From Streptomyces sp. S465 (lineage in GTDB: Bacteria; Actinomycetota; Actinomycetes; Streptomycetales; Streptomycetaceae): DNA of 64,000 nucleotides. The position numbers and the translations under genes were made by a program. Location: NCBI RefSeq assembly GCF_026898115.1, contig NZ_CP114036.1:6876001-6940000 (forward strand), given 5' to 3'. Below the pieces are notes generated by a model that was not told the origin of the DNA, searched no databases, and saw only the letters and a program-made list of their open reading frames with translations. Position 1 is the stretch's first letter. The number at the start of each line of letters is the position of its first letter. Below, in pieces: positions 33,687 through 42,344 of this stretch.

Positions 33687-34490
33687 TCAGACGCGCCGCA
33701 GCACCGCGACCACCTTGCCCAGAATGGTGGCCTCGTCGCCGGGGATCGGCTGGTAGGCGGCGTTGTGCGGAAGCAGCCACACATGGCCGTCCTCACGCTT
33801 GAAGCGCTTCACCGTGGCCTCGCCGTCGAGCATCGCGGCGACGATGTCACCGTTCTCGGCGACGGGCTGGCGGCGCACCGTCACCCAGTCACCGTCGCAG
33901 ATGGCGGCTTCGATCATGGAGTCGCCGACCACCTTCAGCACAAAGAGCTCACCGTCGCCGACCAGCTGCCGGGGGAGCGGGAAGACATCCTCGACCGACT
34001 CCTCGGCGAGGATCGGGCCACCTGCCGCGATCCGGCCGACCAGCGGCACATAAGAGGCGGCGGGCTTGCCGGTGGTGTCCGCGGGCTGGGTGCTGGGCTG
34101 GTCGGAGCCGCGGACCTCGTAGGCCCGGGGCCGATGGGGATCGCGCCGCAGAAAGCCCTTTCGCTCCAGAGCCATCAGCTGATGGGCGACGGACGAGGTG
34201 CTGGAGAGGCCCACCGCCTGGCCGATCTCCCGCATGGACGGGGGGTAACCGCGCCGCTGCACAGAGTCGCGAATGACCTCGATGACGCGCCGCTGCCGGT
34301 CGGTCAGCCCTGAGCTGTCCGCCCGGATGCCTGGAGGTCGCCCTGGTAGCGAGCGCGTGGGCTTTTGGCCCTCCGGGGTCGTGGTGTCGTCGTTCATCGG
34401 GCGGGTCTGGTTCATCGCGTGTGTCTGTTCGAGTCGGCTCTGGGAGCGCTCTTGGGTGGTAAAGGTTGCGCTCTCTGCGGTGGTGGTCAC
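33687..34490 (-). CDS. lexA: SOS repressor LexA
   Basis: Dimeric repressor of the SOS response, 267 residues. The winged helix has LTDRQRRVIEVIRDS and PSMREIGQAVGLSSTSSVAHQL; the self-cleavage bond is Ala156-Gly157 in RIAAGGP; the catalytic dyad is Ser191 (GDSMIEA) and Lys228 (TVKRF), with the 37-residue spacing found in other LexA proteins. The N-terminus is about 55 residues longer than in enterobacteria, as is typical for Streptomyces. The GTG at 34490 has GAGAGGGG upstream. An SOS box 65 bp before it implies autoregulation. Confidence 0.97.
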   Translation of the reverse strand: MTTTAESATFTTQERSQSRLEQTHAMNQTRPMNDDTTTPEGQKPTRSLPGRPPGIRADSSGLTDRQRRVIEVIRDSVQRRGYPPSMREIGQAVGLSSTSSVAHQLMALERKGFLRRDPHRPRAYEVRGSDQPSTQPADTTGKPAASYVPLVGRIAAGGPILAEESVEDVFPLPRQLVGDGELFVLKVVGDSMIEAAICDGDWVTVRRQPVAENGDIVAAMLDGEATVKRFKREDGHVWLLPHNAAYQPIPGDEATILGKVVAVLRRV

Positions 34491-34554
34491 GACGGCCCCT
34501 CTCGAGATGTTCTCCCTAGTTGGACAACGGTAGTTGCTTTCGAAAGGTTGCGCC

Positions 34555-34566
34555 AAACACACGTTC
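34555..34566 (-). promoter_or_regulatory. SOS (LexA) box of lexA
   Basis: On the reverse strand CGAACGTGTGTTTG contains GAAC-GTGT-GTTT, one mismatch from the actinobacterial LexA operator. It lies 65 bp upstream of the lexA start codon, in position for autorepression. Confidence 0.85.
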
Positions 34567-34751
34567 GAGTGAAATTTCGTAGATGAGCTGACGTGATCAC
34601 AGGGTTAGGTGTATAGGCCGTTTGATCCGGCCGCTGTCGGGTGGCCCCAGTCTTGCATCCCGACCCCCGCGAATTCGGGACCGGCGGGGTTCGCGTAGTC
34701 TCGTGCCTGCTCCCGAGCCGTGACACGCCATCCGGGTCGGTTGAGTGCCGG

Positions 34752-34800
34752 ACACCAGATCTAGTGGTTTGATGGATGCAAGCCACCCACAGGTTGTGGT
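34752..34800 (+). promoter_or_regulatory. Candidate NrdR boxes upstream of nrdRJ
   Basis: The 16-mer ACACCAGATCTAGTGG (34752-34767) is a near-palindrome of the NrdR-box type. A second, weaker palindromic element, CCACAGGTTGTGG, lies at 34787-34799, about three helical turns away. Tandem boxes at that spacing upstream of nrd genes are the known arrangement for NrdR. A possible -10, TATGCT, follows near 34832-34837. Confidence 0.55.
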
Positions 34801-34931
34801 CCCTGGTGATTCGAAGCCAAGGTTTTCGCCTATGCTTGTGGCCGCCTCGGCGGGCCTTCGCGGCCCGCTCGGGGCTTGTCAGCCATGCTCAGTCATGCGC
34901 CGTTCTTGAGGGTGAGGGAGGGATCGGAGCG

Positions 34932-35453
34932 ATGCACTGCCCCTTCTGCAGGCACCCCGACAGCCGTGTGGTCGACAGCCGTACTACGGACGACGGCTGC
35001 TCGATTCGCCGGCGCCGCCAGTGCCCCGACTGCTCGCGTCGCTTCACGACCGTGGAGACCGCGTCACTGATGGTGATCAAGCGCAGTGGGGTCACCGAGC
35101 CCTTCAGCCGCGACAAGGTCATCTCCGGGGTGCGCAAGGCGTGCCAGGGCCGTCCGGTCACCGAGGACGCTCTCGCCAAGCTCGGTCAGCAGGTGGAGGA
35201 GGCGGTCCGGGCCACCGGCAGCGCCGAGCTGTCCACCCATGACGTCGGGCTCGCCATACTCGGCCCGCTCCAGAAGCTCGACCTCGTCGCTTATCTCCGC
35301 TTCGCCTCCGTCTACCGCGCCTTCGACTCCCTCGAGGACTTCGAGGCGGCCGTCGCGGAGCTGCGTGACCAGCAACGGCCTCCTGCGCACGACCGCGGGT
35401 CCGGCGCCGAAGGGGCCGCGGAGGCCCCCGCGCCGGCCATTGCCGCCGACTGA
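34932..35453 (+). CDS. nrdR: Transcriptional repressor NrdR
   Basis: ATP/dATP-sensing zinc repressor of ribonucleotide reductase genes, 173 residues. The N-terminal zinc ribbon has CPFC and CPDC pairs (MHCPFCRHPDSRVVDSR, RRRRQCPDCSRRFTTVE) and an ATP-cone follows (VIKRSGVTEPFSRDKVISGVRKAC). The ATG at 34932 is fixed by the zinc ribbon at residue 3. It is followed after 114 bp by nrdJ and likely represses the nrdRJ operon through the boxes upstream. The Ala-rich tail is not conserved. Confidence 0.97.
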   Translation: MHCPFCRHPDSRVVDSRTTDDGCSIRRRRQCPDCSRRFTTVETASLMVIKRSGVTEPFSRDKVISGVRKACQGRPVTEDALAKLGQQVEEAVRATGSAELSTHDVGLAILGPLQKLDLVAYLRFASVYRAFDSLEDFEAAVAELRDQQRPPAHDRGSGAEGAAEAPAPAIAAD

Positions 35454-35567
35454 CCGGCGGCCCACACACCTGCCCGGAGCGCTTGGCGTGTCCGGGTGAA
35501 AGACAGACACCGTGCCTCGGGAAGAAATGGGCACATCAGGGCGTTTTCGCCCGTACAGGGAGGCGGA

Positions 35568-38429
35568 ATGACAGAGACGACGAGCGGCCCGGCACGAGGC
35601 TCCCGCTCCAAGGGAAGCAAGGCGAACAAGGGCCTGCGCATCGAGCGCATTCACACCACCCCCGGCGTGCATCCGTACGACGAGGTGGTCTGGGAGCGCC
35701 GTGACGTCGTCATGACCAACTGGCGCGACGGTTCGGTCAACTTCGAGCAGCGCGGCGTGGAGTTCCCCGACTTCTGGTCGGTGAACGCGGTCAACATCGT
35801 CACGAGCAAGTATTTCCGCGGTGCTGTGGGCTCCCCGGACCGCGAGGCGAGCCTGAAGCAGCTCATCGACCGCGTGGTGCGGACCTACCGCAAGGCCGGT
35901 GAGGACAATGGCTACTTCGCCTCGCCCGCGGACGCCGAGATCTTCGATCACGAGCTCACCCATGCGCTGCTGCACCAGGTCTTCAGCTTCAATTCGCCTG
36001 TCTGGTTCAACGTCGGCACCAAGCAGCCGCAGCAGGTCAGCGCCTGCTTCATCCTCTCCGTGGACGACTCCATGGAGTCGATCCTGGACTGGTACAAGGA
36101 AGAGGGGATGATCTTCAAGGGCGGTTCCGGCGCCGGCCTGAACCTCTCCCGCATCCGCTCCTCCAAGGAGCTCCTCTCCTCGGGCGGCAACGCCTCCGGC
36201 CCCGTCTCCTTCATGCGCGGCGCCGACGCCTCGGCCGGGACGATCAAGTCGGGCGGCGCCACCCGCCGGGCCGCCAAGATGGTCGTGCTCGACGTCGACC
36301 ACCCGGACGTCGAGGCGTTCATCGAGACCAAGGTCAAGGAGGAGGAGAAGATCCGCGCCCTGCGCGACGCGGGCTTCGACATGGACCTGGGCGGCGATGA
36401 CATCACGTCCGTCCAGTACCAGAACGCCAACAACTCCGTCCGCGTGAACGACACGTTCATGAAGGCGGTGGAGTCCGGCTCGAAGTTCGGACTGCGCAGC
36501 CGGATGACCGGTGAGCCCATCGAGGAGGTCGACGCCAAGGCGCTGTTCCGCAAGATGGCCGAGGCGGCCTGGGCCTGCGCCGACCCCGGCATCCAGTACG
36601 ACGACACCATCAACCACTGGCACACCTCGCCGGAGACGGGCCGGATCACCGCCTCCAACCCGTGCAGCGAGTACATGCACCTGGACAACTCCTCGTGCAA
36701 CCTCGCCTCGCTCAACCTGATGAAGTTCCTCCAGGACGACGACGCGGGCAACCAGCGCTTCGACGCCGAGCGCTTCGCCAAGGTCGTCGAGCTGGTCATC
36801 ACCGCGATGGACATCTCCATCTGCTTCGCGGACTTCCCGACCGAGAAGATCGGTGAGACCACCCGAGCCTTCCGCCAGCTGGGCATCGGCTACGCCAACC
36901 TGGGCGCCCTGCTGATGGCCACCGGCCACGCCTACGACAGCGACGGCGGCCGGGCCCTGGCCGGAGCCATCACCTCCCTGATGACCGGCACCTCGTACAA
37001 GCGCTCCGCGGAGCTCGCTGCCGTGGTCGGCCCGTACGACGGCTATGCCCGCAACGCGGACGCCCACAAGCGCGTCATGAAGCAGCACTCGGACGCCAAC
37101 GCCGCCGCCAAGCGCATGGACGACCTGGACACCCCGGTCTGGGCCGCGGCCACCGAGGCGTGGCAGGACGTGCTGCGCCTCGGTGAGAAGAACGGCTTCC
37201 GCAACGCCCAGGCCTCGGTGCTCGCGCCGACCGGCACCATCGGCCTGATGATGGACTGTGACACCACGGGCGTCGAGCCGGACCTGGCCCTGGTCAAGTT
37301 CAAGAAGCTGGTCGGCGGCGGCTCCATGCAGATCGTGAACAACACGGTCCCCAAGGCGCTCAAGCGGCTCGGCTACCAGGAGGAGCAGGTCGAGGCGATC
37401 GTCGCCCACATCGCCGACCACGGCAATGTGATCGACGCGCCGGGGCTGAAGCCCGAGCACTACGAGGTCTTCGACTGCGCGATGGGTGAGCGCTCCATCT
37501 CGCCGATGGGCCATGTGCGGATGATGGCGGCCGCCCAGCCGTTCCTGTCCGGTGCCATCTCCAAGACGGTCAACATGCCGGAGTCGGCCACCATCGAGGA
37601 GATCGAGGAGATCTACTTCGAGGGCTGGAAGCTCGGCCTCAAGGCGCTGGCGATCTACCGCGACAACTGCAAGGTCGGCCAGCCGCTCTCCGCCAAGAAG
37701 AAGGAGGAGAAGGAGCAGGCCGAGCCCGAGGTCGAGAAGGTCGTCGAGTACCGCCCGGTCCGCAAGCGCCTCCCCAAGGGCCGTCCCGGCATCACCACCT
37801 CCTTCACGGTGGGCGGCGCCGAGGGCTACATGACCGCCAACTCCTACCCGGACGACGGTCTCGGCGAGGTCTTCCTGAAGATGTCCAAGCAGGGCTCGAC
37901 CCTGGCGGGCATGATGGACGCCTTCTCGATCGCCGTGTCGGTCGGTCTCCAGTACGGCGTGCCCCTGGAGACCTACGTCTCGAAGTTCACCAACATGCGC
38001 TTCGAGCCGGCCGGTATGACGGACGACCCGGACGTGCGGATGGCGCAGTCGATCGTCGACTACATCTTCCGCCGGCTGGCGCTGGACTTCCTGCCCTTCG
38101 AGACCCGCTCGGCGCTCGGCATCCACTCTGCCGAGGAGCGTCAGCGCCACCTGGAGACGGGGTCCTACGAGCCCGCCGAGGACGAGGTGGATGTCGAGGG
38201 CCTGGCCCAGTCGGCACCGCGCCATGTGGACGCCCCGAAGAACAGCACCTCCCAGCCGCGGACCACGCCCGGGGCGCAGCGGGAGGCCCACAGCTCGACC
38301 GAACTGGTCGAGATTCAGTTGGGGTTGAACGCGGACGCGCCGCTCTGCTTCTCCTGCGGCACCAAGATGCGCCGCGCGGGCAGCTGCTACCTGTGCGAGG
38401 GCTGCGGTTCGACAAGCGGCTGCAGCTGA
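35568..38429 (+). CDS. nrdJ: Adenosylcobalamin-dependent ribonucleotide reductase
   Basis: Class II reductase that makes deoxyribonucleotides with coenzyme B12, oxygen-independently, 953 residues. Cysteines in QQVSACFILSV and NPCSEYMHLDNSSCNLASLNL are active-site and substrate-binding residues; LAPTGTIGLMMDCDTTGVEPD and the C-terminal repeat GRPGITTSFTVGGAEGYMTAN follow. The last 26 residues have CFSCGTK, SCYLCEGC and SGCS, a zinc- or redox-type tail. The ATG at 35568 has GGGAGGCGGA upstream. Second gene of nrdRJ. Confidence 0.97.
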   Translation: MTETTSGPARGSRSKGSKANKGLRIERIHTTPGVHPYDEVVWERRDVVMTNWRDGSVNFEQRGVEFPDFWSVNAVNIVTSKYFRGAVGSPDREASLKQLIDRVVRTYRKAGEDNGYFASPADAEIFDHELTHALLHQVFSFNSPVWFNVGTKQPQQVSACFILSVDDSMESILDWYKEEGMIFKGGSGAGLNLSRIRSSKELLSSGGNASGPVSFMRGADASAGTIKSGGATRRAAKMVVLDVDHPDVEAFIETKVKEEEKIRALRDAGFDMDLGGDDITSVQYQNANNSVRVNDTFMKAVESGSKFGLRSRMTGEPIEEVDAKALFRKMAEAAWACADPGIQYDDTINHWHTSPETGRITASNPCSEYMHLDNSSCNLASLNLMKFLQDDDAGNQRFDAERFAKVVELVITAMDISICFADFPTEKIGETTRAFRQLGIGYANLGALLMATGHAYDSDGGRALAGAITSLMTGTSYKRSAELAAVVGPYDGYARNADAHKRVMKQHSDANAAAKRMDDLDTPVWAAATEAWQDVLRLGEKNGFRNAQASVLAPTGTIGLMMDCDTTGVEPDLALVKFKKLVGGGSMQIVNNTVPKALKRLGYQEEQVEAIVAHIADHGNVIDAPGLKPEHYEVFDCAMGERSISPMGHVRMMAAAQPFLSGAISKTVNMPESATIEEIEEIYFEGWKLGLKALAIYRDNCKVGQPLSAKKKEEKEQAEPEVEKVVEYRPVRKRLPKGRPGITTSFTVGGAEGYMTANSYPDDGLGEVFLKMSKQGSTLAGMMDAFSIAVSVGLQYGVPLETYVSKFTNMRFEPAGMTDDPDVRMAQSIVDYIFRRLALDFLPFETRSALGIHSAEERQRHLETGSYEPAEDEVDVEGLAQSAPRHVDAPKNSTSQPRTTPGAQREAHSSTELVEIQLGLNADAPLCFSCGTKMRRAGSCYLCEGCGSTSGCS

Positions 38430-38470
38430 TCGCGGGCCCTTACGGATGACATCGATGCGATGACATCTGA

Positions 38471-38504
38471 GGCGGGGCGCGGGCCTTCGGGTCCGCGCCC
38501 CGCC
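38471..38504 (+). terminator. Terminator of nrdRJ
   Basis: A 15-bp GC stem (GGCGGGGCGCGGGCC with GGTCCGCGCCCCGCC, one G-T pair) capped by a TTCG tetraloop, 41 bp after the nrdJ stop. Confidence 0.88.
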
Positions 38505-38621
38505 GTCGTCTCCCGTCGCTCCCGTCGTCTCGTGGCGTCGTACGGTGCGCAGCCGGACCGGGGGCGGGGACGGACTCCCCGGTATGTGATGGGGGCCACC
38601 GTGCCGCCGTAGGATGGCTCG

Positions 38622-39227
38622 GTGCTGGTCAAGTGGATTCGCTGCACCGTGGTGGACCGCCCGGGTTTCGAGCGGGGGCAGCGGAAGTGGGCGGGGTTGC
38701 CCGGCGAACCGGGATTCCGGGGGCAGGGCGGTGGCTGGAGCCGAGGGCGTCCGAATGTGGCGCATGTCTTCGCGTTCTGGGAGAGCCGGGCGTTCTACGA
38801 CTCCTTCATGGCGCGGTCGCACGACCGGCTCGCGGCCGCGCAGTCGGGCACCTATCGGGACATGCAAGTCCGGCTGTTCGAGCACCGGTTCGATGTGAAG
38901 GTCGGCTTCGAACCACGGTTCTCCGACGCGGACGTGGTGCGGGTCGCGCACTGCCGTGTGCGCCCCGACCGGGTCGATCACTTCACGCTGGTGCAGGAGA
39001 AGGTGTGGAACCCGGCGATGGCCGGGTCTCCCGGGATGCTGCGCGGAGTGTTCGGCGAGGCGCCGGGGAACGAGTTCCTGGTGCTGTCGATGTGGGACTC
39101 GGCGGCCGAGCACGGGAAGTACCGCGAGGAGCGGGTCGAGCGGCTCGGCCTGCGCGCGCAGATCGAAGCGGACGTGGCGGCGATCGCCGGCGATGTCGTA
39201 CGGGTCGAGTCCGCCTGGACGGTGTGA
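38622..39227 (+). CDS. YdbC/DUF4937 family protein
   Basis: A 201-residue protein of the dimeric alpha/beta barrel (antibiotic-monooxygenase-like) superfamily with an internal duplication: VAHVFAFWESRAFYDSFMARS in the first half matches EFLVLSMWDSAAEHGKYREER in the second. KWIRCTVVDRPGFERGQRKWA begins the family. Function unknown; stress-related monooxygenase activity is only a guess. The GTG at 38622 lies 6 bp after TAGGAT (38610-38615), so it is very probably leaderless. Confidence 0.78.
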   Translation: MLVKWIRCTVVDRPGFERGQRKWAGLPGEPGFRGQGGGWSRGRPNVAHVFAFWESRAFYDSFMARSHDRLAAAQSGTYRDMQVRLFEHRFDVKVGFEPRFSDADVVRVAHCRVRPDRVDHFTLVQEKVWNPAMAGSPGMLRGVFGEAPGNEFLVLSMWDSAAEHGKYREERVERLGLRAQIEADVAAIAGDVVRVESAWTV

Positions 39228-39268
39228 GCGCGGAACCGAGCCCGCTGCCGCTCGGCGGGCAGTCCTGA

Positions 39269-39895
39269 TCATCGGCGGGCAGGGAGATACACCCCGGCCC
39301 GGACGGCGACGGCGACGGCTGCCGCCGTCTGGTCGGCGAGCGGCGTGTCGATGGGCTCACGGGTGATGAGCGCCCGGAAGAACAGGGGCGCGGACACGGC
39401 TCGTACGACCGCCGCGGCGTCGGTGCCGGACGGGGCCTCATCGCGGTCGACCGCCCGCCGCACCACGGATTCGCAGCGGGCGAAACGCTCGGCGTAGAAG
39501 GCGCGCAGTGCCTCCGCCGCGCGCTCGGACTGGAACGCGGCCGCGATGAAGGCGGTCGGCGCGGCAGCGGTCGACGCGCTGCCGAAGGTCTCGGTCACCT
39601 CGCGGGCGAGGGCGCGCAGATCGCCCTCCAGGCTTCCGGTGTCGGGCGGCGTCCAGGCGTCCTCGCCCGCGAGGTCGAGCGCGTCCGCCACGAGCCCCTC
39701 GACACTGCCCCAGCGCCGGTAGACGGTCGTCTTGTGGACGCCGGAGCGCTCGGCGACGTACTCCACGGTCAGACCGGGATAGCCGTGCTCGGCGAGGCCG
39801 GTGAGCACGGCGTCGCGCACCGCTGAGCGGGTGCGCGCGGTCCGCCCGCCGGGGCGGACGGTGCCCGGTGTCGGGGCGGCACTCTCTGCCGACAA
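39269..39895 (-). CDS. TetR family repressor
   Basis: A 208-residue TetR regulator. The helix-turn-helix is LTVEYVAERSGVHKTTVYRRWGS at about residues 42-64; the C-terminal ligand domain is TetR_C_11-like. The TTG at 39895 is chosen because GGAG lies 6 bp upstream; another TTG at 39901 is in frame. It is divergent from the ABC-F gene, and a 20-bp inverted repeat sits between them, so it probably represses the ABC-F gene and itself and responds to an antibiotic-like ligand. Confidence 0.87.
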   Translation of the reverse strand: MSAESAAPTPGTVRPGGRTARTRSAVRDAVLTGLAEHGYPGLTVEYVAERSGVHKTTVYRRWGSVEGLVADALDLAGEDAWTPPDTGSLEGDLRALAREVTETFGSASTAAAPTAFIAAAFQSERAAEALRAFYAERFARCESVVRRAVDRDEAPSGTDAAAVVRAVSAPLFFRALITREPIDTPLADQTAAAVAVAVRAGVYLPARR

Positions 39896-39942
39896 GTGCA
39901 ACTCCAGTCGCGTTAGTGGTTTCCTCGTGTCATAGTGAGGGT

Positions 39943-39962
39943 AACGCTACTTCAGTAGCGTT
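39943..39962. promoter_or_regulatory. Putative TetR operator
   Basis: AACGCTACT-TC-AGTAGCGTT is a 9-bp perfect inverted repeat with a 2-bp centre, in the 122-bp gap between the divergent TetR and ABC-F genes. Length and symmetry fit a TetR dimer site. Confidence 0.75.
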
Positions 39963-40017
39963 TGTAGTGGCGCGGTCCGGAGGACCGGCCGTGCTCGTGT
40001 GCTTGGAGGTGCGCCCT

Positions 40018-41664
40018 TTGCCCACACAGATCTCGCTCCGCGGTGTCACGCTGTCCCGAGGCGACCGGCTGCTGCTCGACGAGGTGTCCTTCGCGGTGCG
40101 ACCCGGTGAGCGGGTCGGCGTCGTGGGGGAGAACGGGGCCGGCAAGTCCACCCTGCTGCGGCTGCTGGCCGGGAGCGAATCACCGGACGACGGTGCCGTG
40201 GTGACGGTGGCCGACGGCGGCATGGGGCATCTCGGCCAGACGCCCGCGCTGCCCCCGGACCACACGGTGCGCGACGCGGTGGACGCCGCCCTCGCCGAGG
40301 TGCGCGCCATGGAGCGCGGGCTGCGCCGGCTCGAGGCGGAACTCGGTGGCGGTGCCCCCGACGCACTCGCCGCGTACGGCGATCTGCTCACCGCGTTCGA
40401 GGGCCGCGGCGGCTATGAGGCGGATGCCCGTGTGGAGAAGGCCCTGCACGGTCTGGGGCTGGGCGGTATCGGGTACGAGCGGCGGCTGGGCAGTCTGTCG
40501 GGCGGTGAGCAGGCCCGGCTCGGACTCGCCTGCCTGATCGCCGCCGCCCCCGAAGTGATGCTGCTGGACGAACCGACGAACCACCTCGACGGCGCCGCGC
40601 TCAGCTGGCTGGAGGAGGCGCTGCGGGAGCATCCGGGCACCGTCCTCGCGGTCTCCCACGACCGGGTCTTCCTGGAGCGGGTGGCGACCGCGATCGTCGA
40701 GGTGGACGCCGATCGGCACACCCTGGTGCGGTATGGCGGGGGGTATGGCGGATTCGTCGCCGAGCAGGCCGCCGCACGCCGCCGCTGGGAGCAGGCGTAC
40801 CACGAATGGTGCGCGGAGACGGCCGCCCTGGCGGAGGCCGCCACGACCACCGCACGGAGGGTCGCCCCGGGTCGCGGCATGAAGGACGGCAACAAGATGG
40901 CTTACGACCGGGACAGGGGGCGGGTGCAGTCCTCGGTGTCCAGCAGGGTGCGGAACGCCCAGGAGAGGCTGCGCAGGCTCCAGGAGGACCCGGTGCCGCG
41001 CCCACCGGAACCGCTGCGGTTCTCGGCGCTTCCCCCGGCGGGCACGGCGGACGGTGTCCTCATCGATCTCCAGGATGTTCGCGTGGGGGAGCGGCTGGCG
41101 GTGGACCGGCTCACCGTGGCAGCCGGGGAGAGACTGCTCGTCCATGGGGTCAACGGCGCGGGGAAGTCCACGCTGCTGCGGGTCATGGCGGGGCTGGAGA
41201 AGCCGGGGGCGGGCCGGGCGGTCCGCCGGGGCGGGGTCGGCTATCTCGCTCAGGAGATACCGGTTGCCCGGCCTCGGGAGCGGCTGCTGTCGGCCTTCGG
41301 CCGCGGCCTGCCGGGGGCACCGCAGGAGCAGGCCGACCTTCTGCTGTCGTACGGGCTGTTCCGCCCGGATGATCTCCATGTTCCGGTGGGATCGCTCTCC
41401 GCGGGCCAGCGCCGCCGGCTGGCGCTCGCCCGGCTGCTGGCCCGCCCCGCCGATGTGCTGCTGCTGGACGAGCCGACCAACCATCTCGCCCTCGGCCTGG
41501 TGGAGCAGGTGGAAGAGGCGCTGGCCCAGTGGACCGGGGCGCTGGTGGTGGTCTCGCACGACCGGCTGCTGCGCAGCCGCTTCACCGGGCGCCGGTGCGA
41601 GATACGCGGCGGCCGGCTGATGGCCGGGGAGGGGAGTGAGGCACTGGCCAGGCCCTCGATCTAG
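40018..41664 (+). CDS. ABC-F family ATPase (antibiotic resistance type)
   Basis: A 548-residue tandem ABC protein without membrane segments. The first domain has GENGAGKST, LSGGEQARLGLA and LLDEPTNHLDG; the second has GVNGAGKST, LSAGQRRRLALA and LLDEPTNHLAL. The inter-domain linker includes the basic stretch RRVAPGRGMKDGNKMAYDRD. Such proteins dislodge drugs from the ribosome rather than transport them. The TTG at 40018 has GGAGG 8 bp upstream and homology begins there (LPTQISLRGVTLS). Controlled by the divergent TetR gene. The drug class cannot be told. Confidence 0.88.
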   Translation: MPTQISLRGVTLSRGDRLLLDEVSFAVRPGERVGVVGENGAGKSTLLRLLAGSESPDDGAVVTVADGGMGHLGQTPALPPDHTVRDAVDAALAEVRAMERGLRRLEAELGGGAPDALAAYGDLLTAFEGRGGYEADARVEKALHGLGLGGIGYERRLGSLSGGEQARLGLACLIAAAPEVMLLDEPTNHLDGAALSWLEEALREHPGTVLAVSHDRVFLERVATAIVEVDADRHTLVRYGGGYGGFVAEQAAARRRWEQAYHEWCAETAALAEAATTTARRVAPGRGMKDGNKMAYDRDRGRVQSSVSSRVRNAQERLRRLQEDPVPRPPEPLRFSALPPAGTADGVLIDLQDVRVGERLAVDRLTVAAGERLLVHGVNGAGKSTLLRVMAGLEKPGAGRAVRRGGVGYLAQEIPVARPRERLLSAFGRGLPGAPQEQADLLLSYGLFRPDDLHVPVGSLSAGQRRRLALARLLARPADVLLLDEPTNHLALGLVEQVEEALAQWTGALVVVSHDRLLRSRFTGRRCEIRGGRLMAGEGSEALARPSI

Positions 41665-41673
41665 GGTGGCGGC

Positions 41674-42333
41674 ATGGCACGACCCCGGCGCATCGTCCTC
41701 ATACGGCACGGAGAATCGGAGGGGAACGTCGATGACTCGGTGTACGAAAGGGTGCCCGACCATGCTCTGAGGCTGACCGAGACCGGCCGTGGGCAGGCGC
41801 GGGAGGCGGGTGAGCGGCTGCGCGCCACCTTCGGCGACGAACGGGTATCGGTCTATGTATCGCCGTACCGCCGTACCCACCAGACCCTGAGGCTGCTCGA
41901 TCTCGACCCCTCCCGCACCCGGGTCAGGGAGGAGCCGCGGCTGCGGGAGCAGGACTGGGGAAACTGGCAGGACCGCGAGGACGTGCGGAAACAGAAGGCT
42001 TACCGAGATGCCTACGGACACTTCTTCTACCGCTTCGCACAGGGTGAGTCCGGCGCCGACGTCTACGACCGGGTGGACGCCTTCCTGGAGAGCCTGTGGC
42101 GCAGCTTCCAGGACCCGGCGCACCCGCCGAACGTCCTGCTGGTGACCCATGGGCTGACCATGCGGCTGTTCTGCATGCGGTGGCTGCACTGGAGCGTGGC
42201 CGAATTCGAGTCGCTCTCGAACCCCGGCAACGGCGAGACACGGACCCTGCTGCTCGGCTCCGACGGGCGCTACCACCTGGACCGGCCGTTCGAGCGCTGG
42301 TGTACCCCCGAACCCTACGGCCTCACCGGTTAG
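41674..42333 (+). CDS. Histidine phosphatase family protein
   Basis: A 219-residue phosphoglycerate mutase-like phosphatase. Catalytic RHGESEG with phospho-histidine at residue 12 starts the fold; VSPYRRTHQT carries the phosphate-binding arginine and LLVTHGLTMR the second histidine. Substrate unknown. The ATG at 41674 lies 6 bp after TAGGGT, whose TAG is the ABC-F stop codon (41662-41664), so a leaderless transcript can start inside that gene's end. Its own TAG stop in turn begins the next gene's -10. Confidence 0.88.
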   Translation: MARPRRIVLIRHGESEGNVDDSVYERVPDHALRLTETGRGQAREAGERLRATFGDERVSVYVSPYRRTHQTLRLLDLDPSRTRVREEPRLREQDWGNWQDREDVRKQKAYRDAYGHFFYRFAQGESGADVYDRVDAFLESLWRSFQDPAHPPNVLLVTHGLTMRLFCMRWLHWSVAEFESLSNPGNGETRTLLLGSDGRYHLDRPFERWCTPEPYGLTG

Positions 42334-42344
42334 AGTGCGCAGCG

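Noticed and set aside
34521..34529. DnaA-like TTGTCCAAC (reverse strand) near lexA
   Set aside because: Differs from the DnaA box at the last positions; a single weak match.
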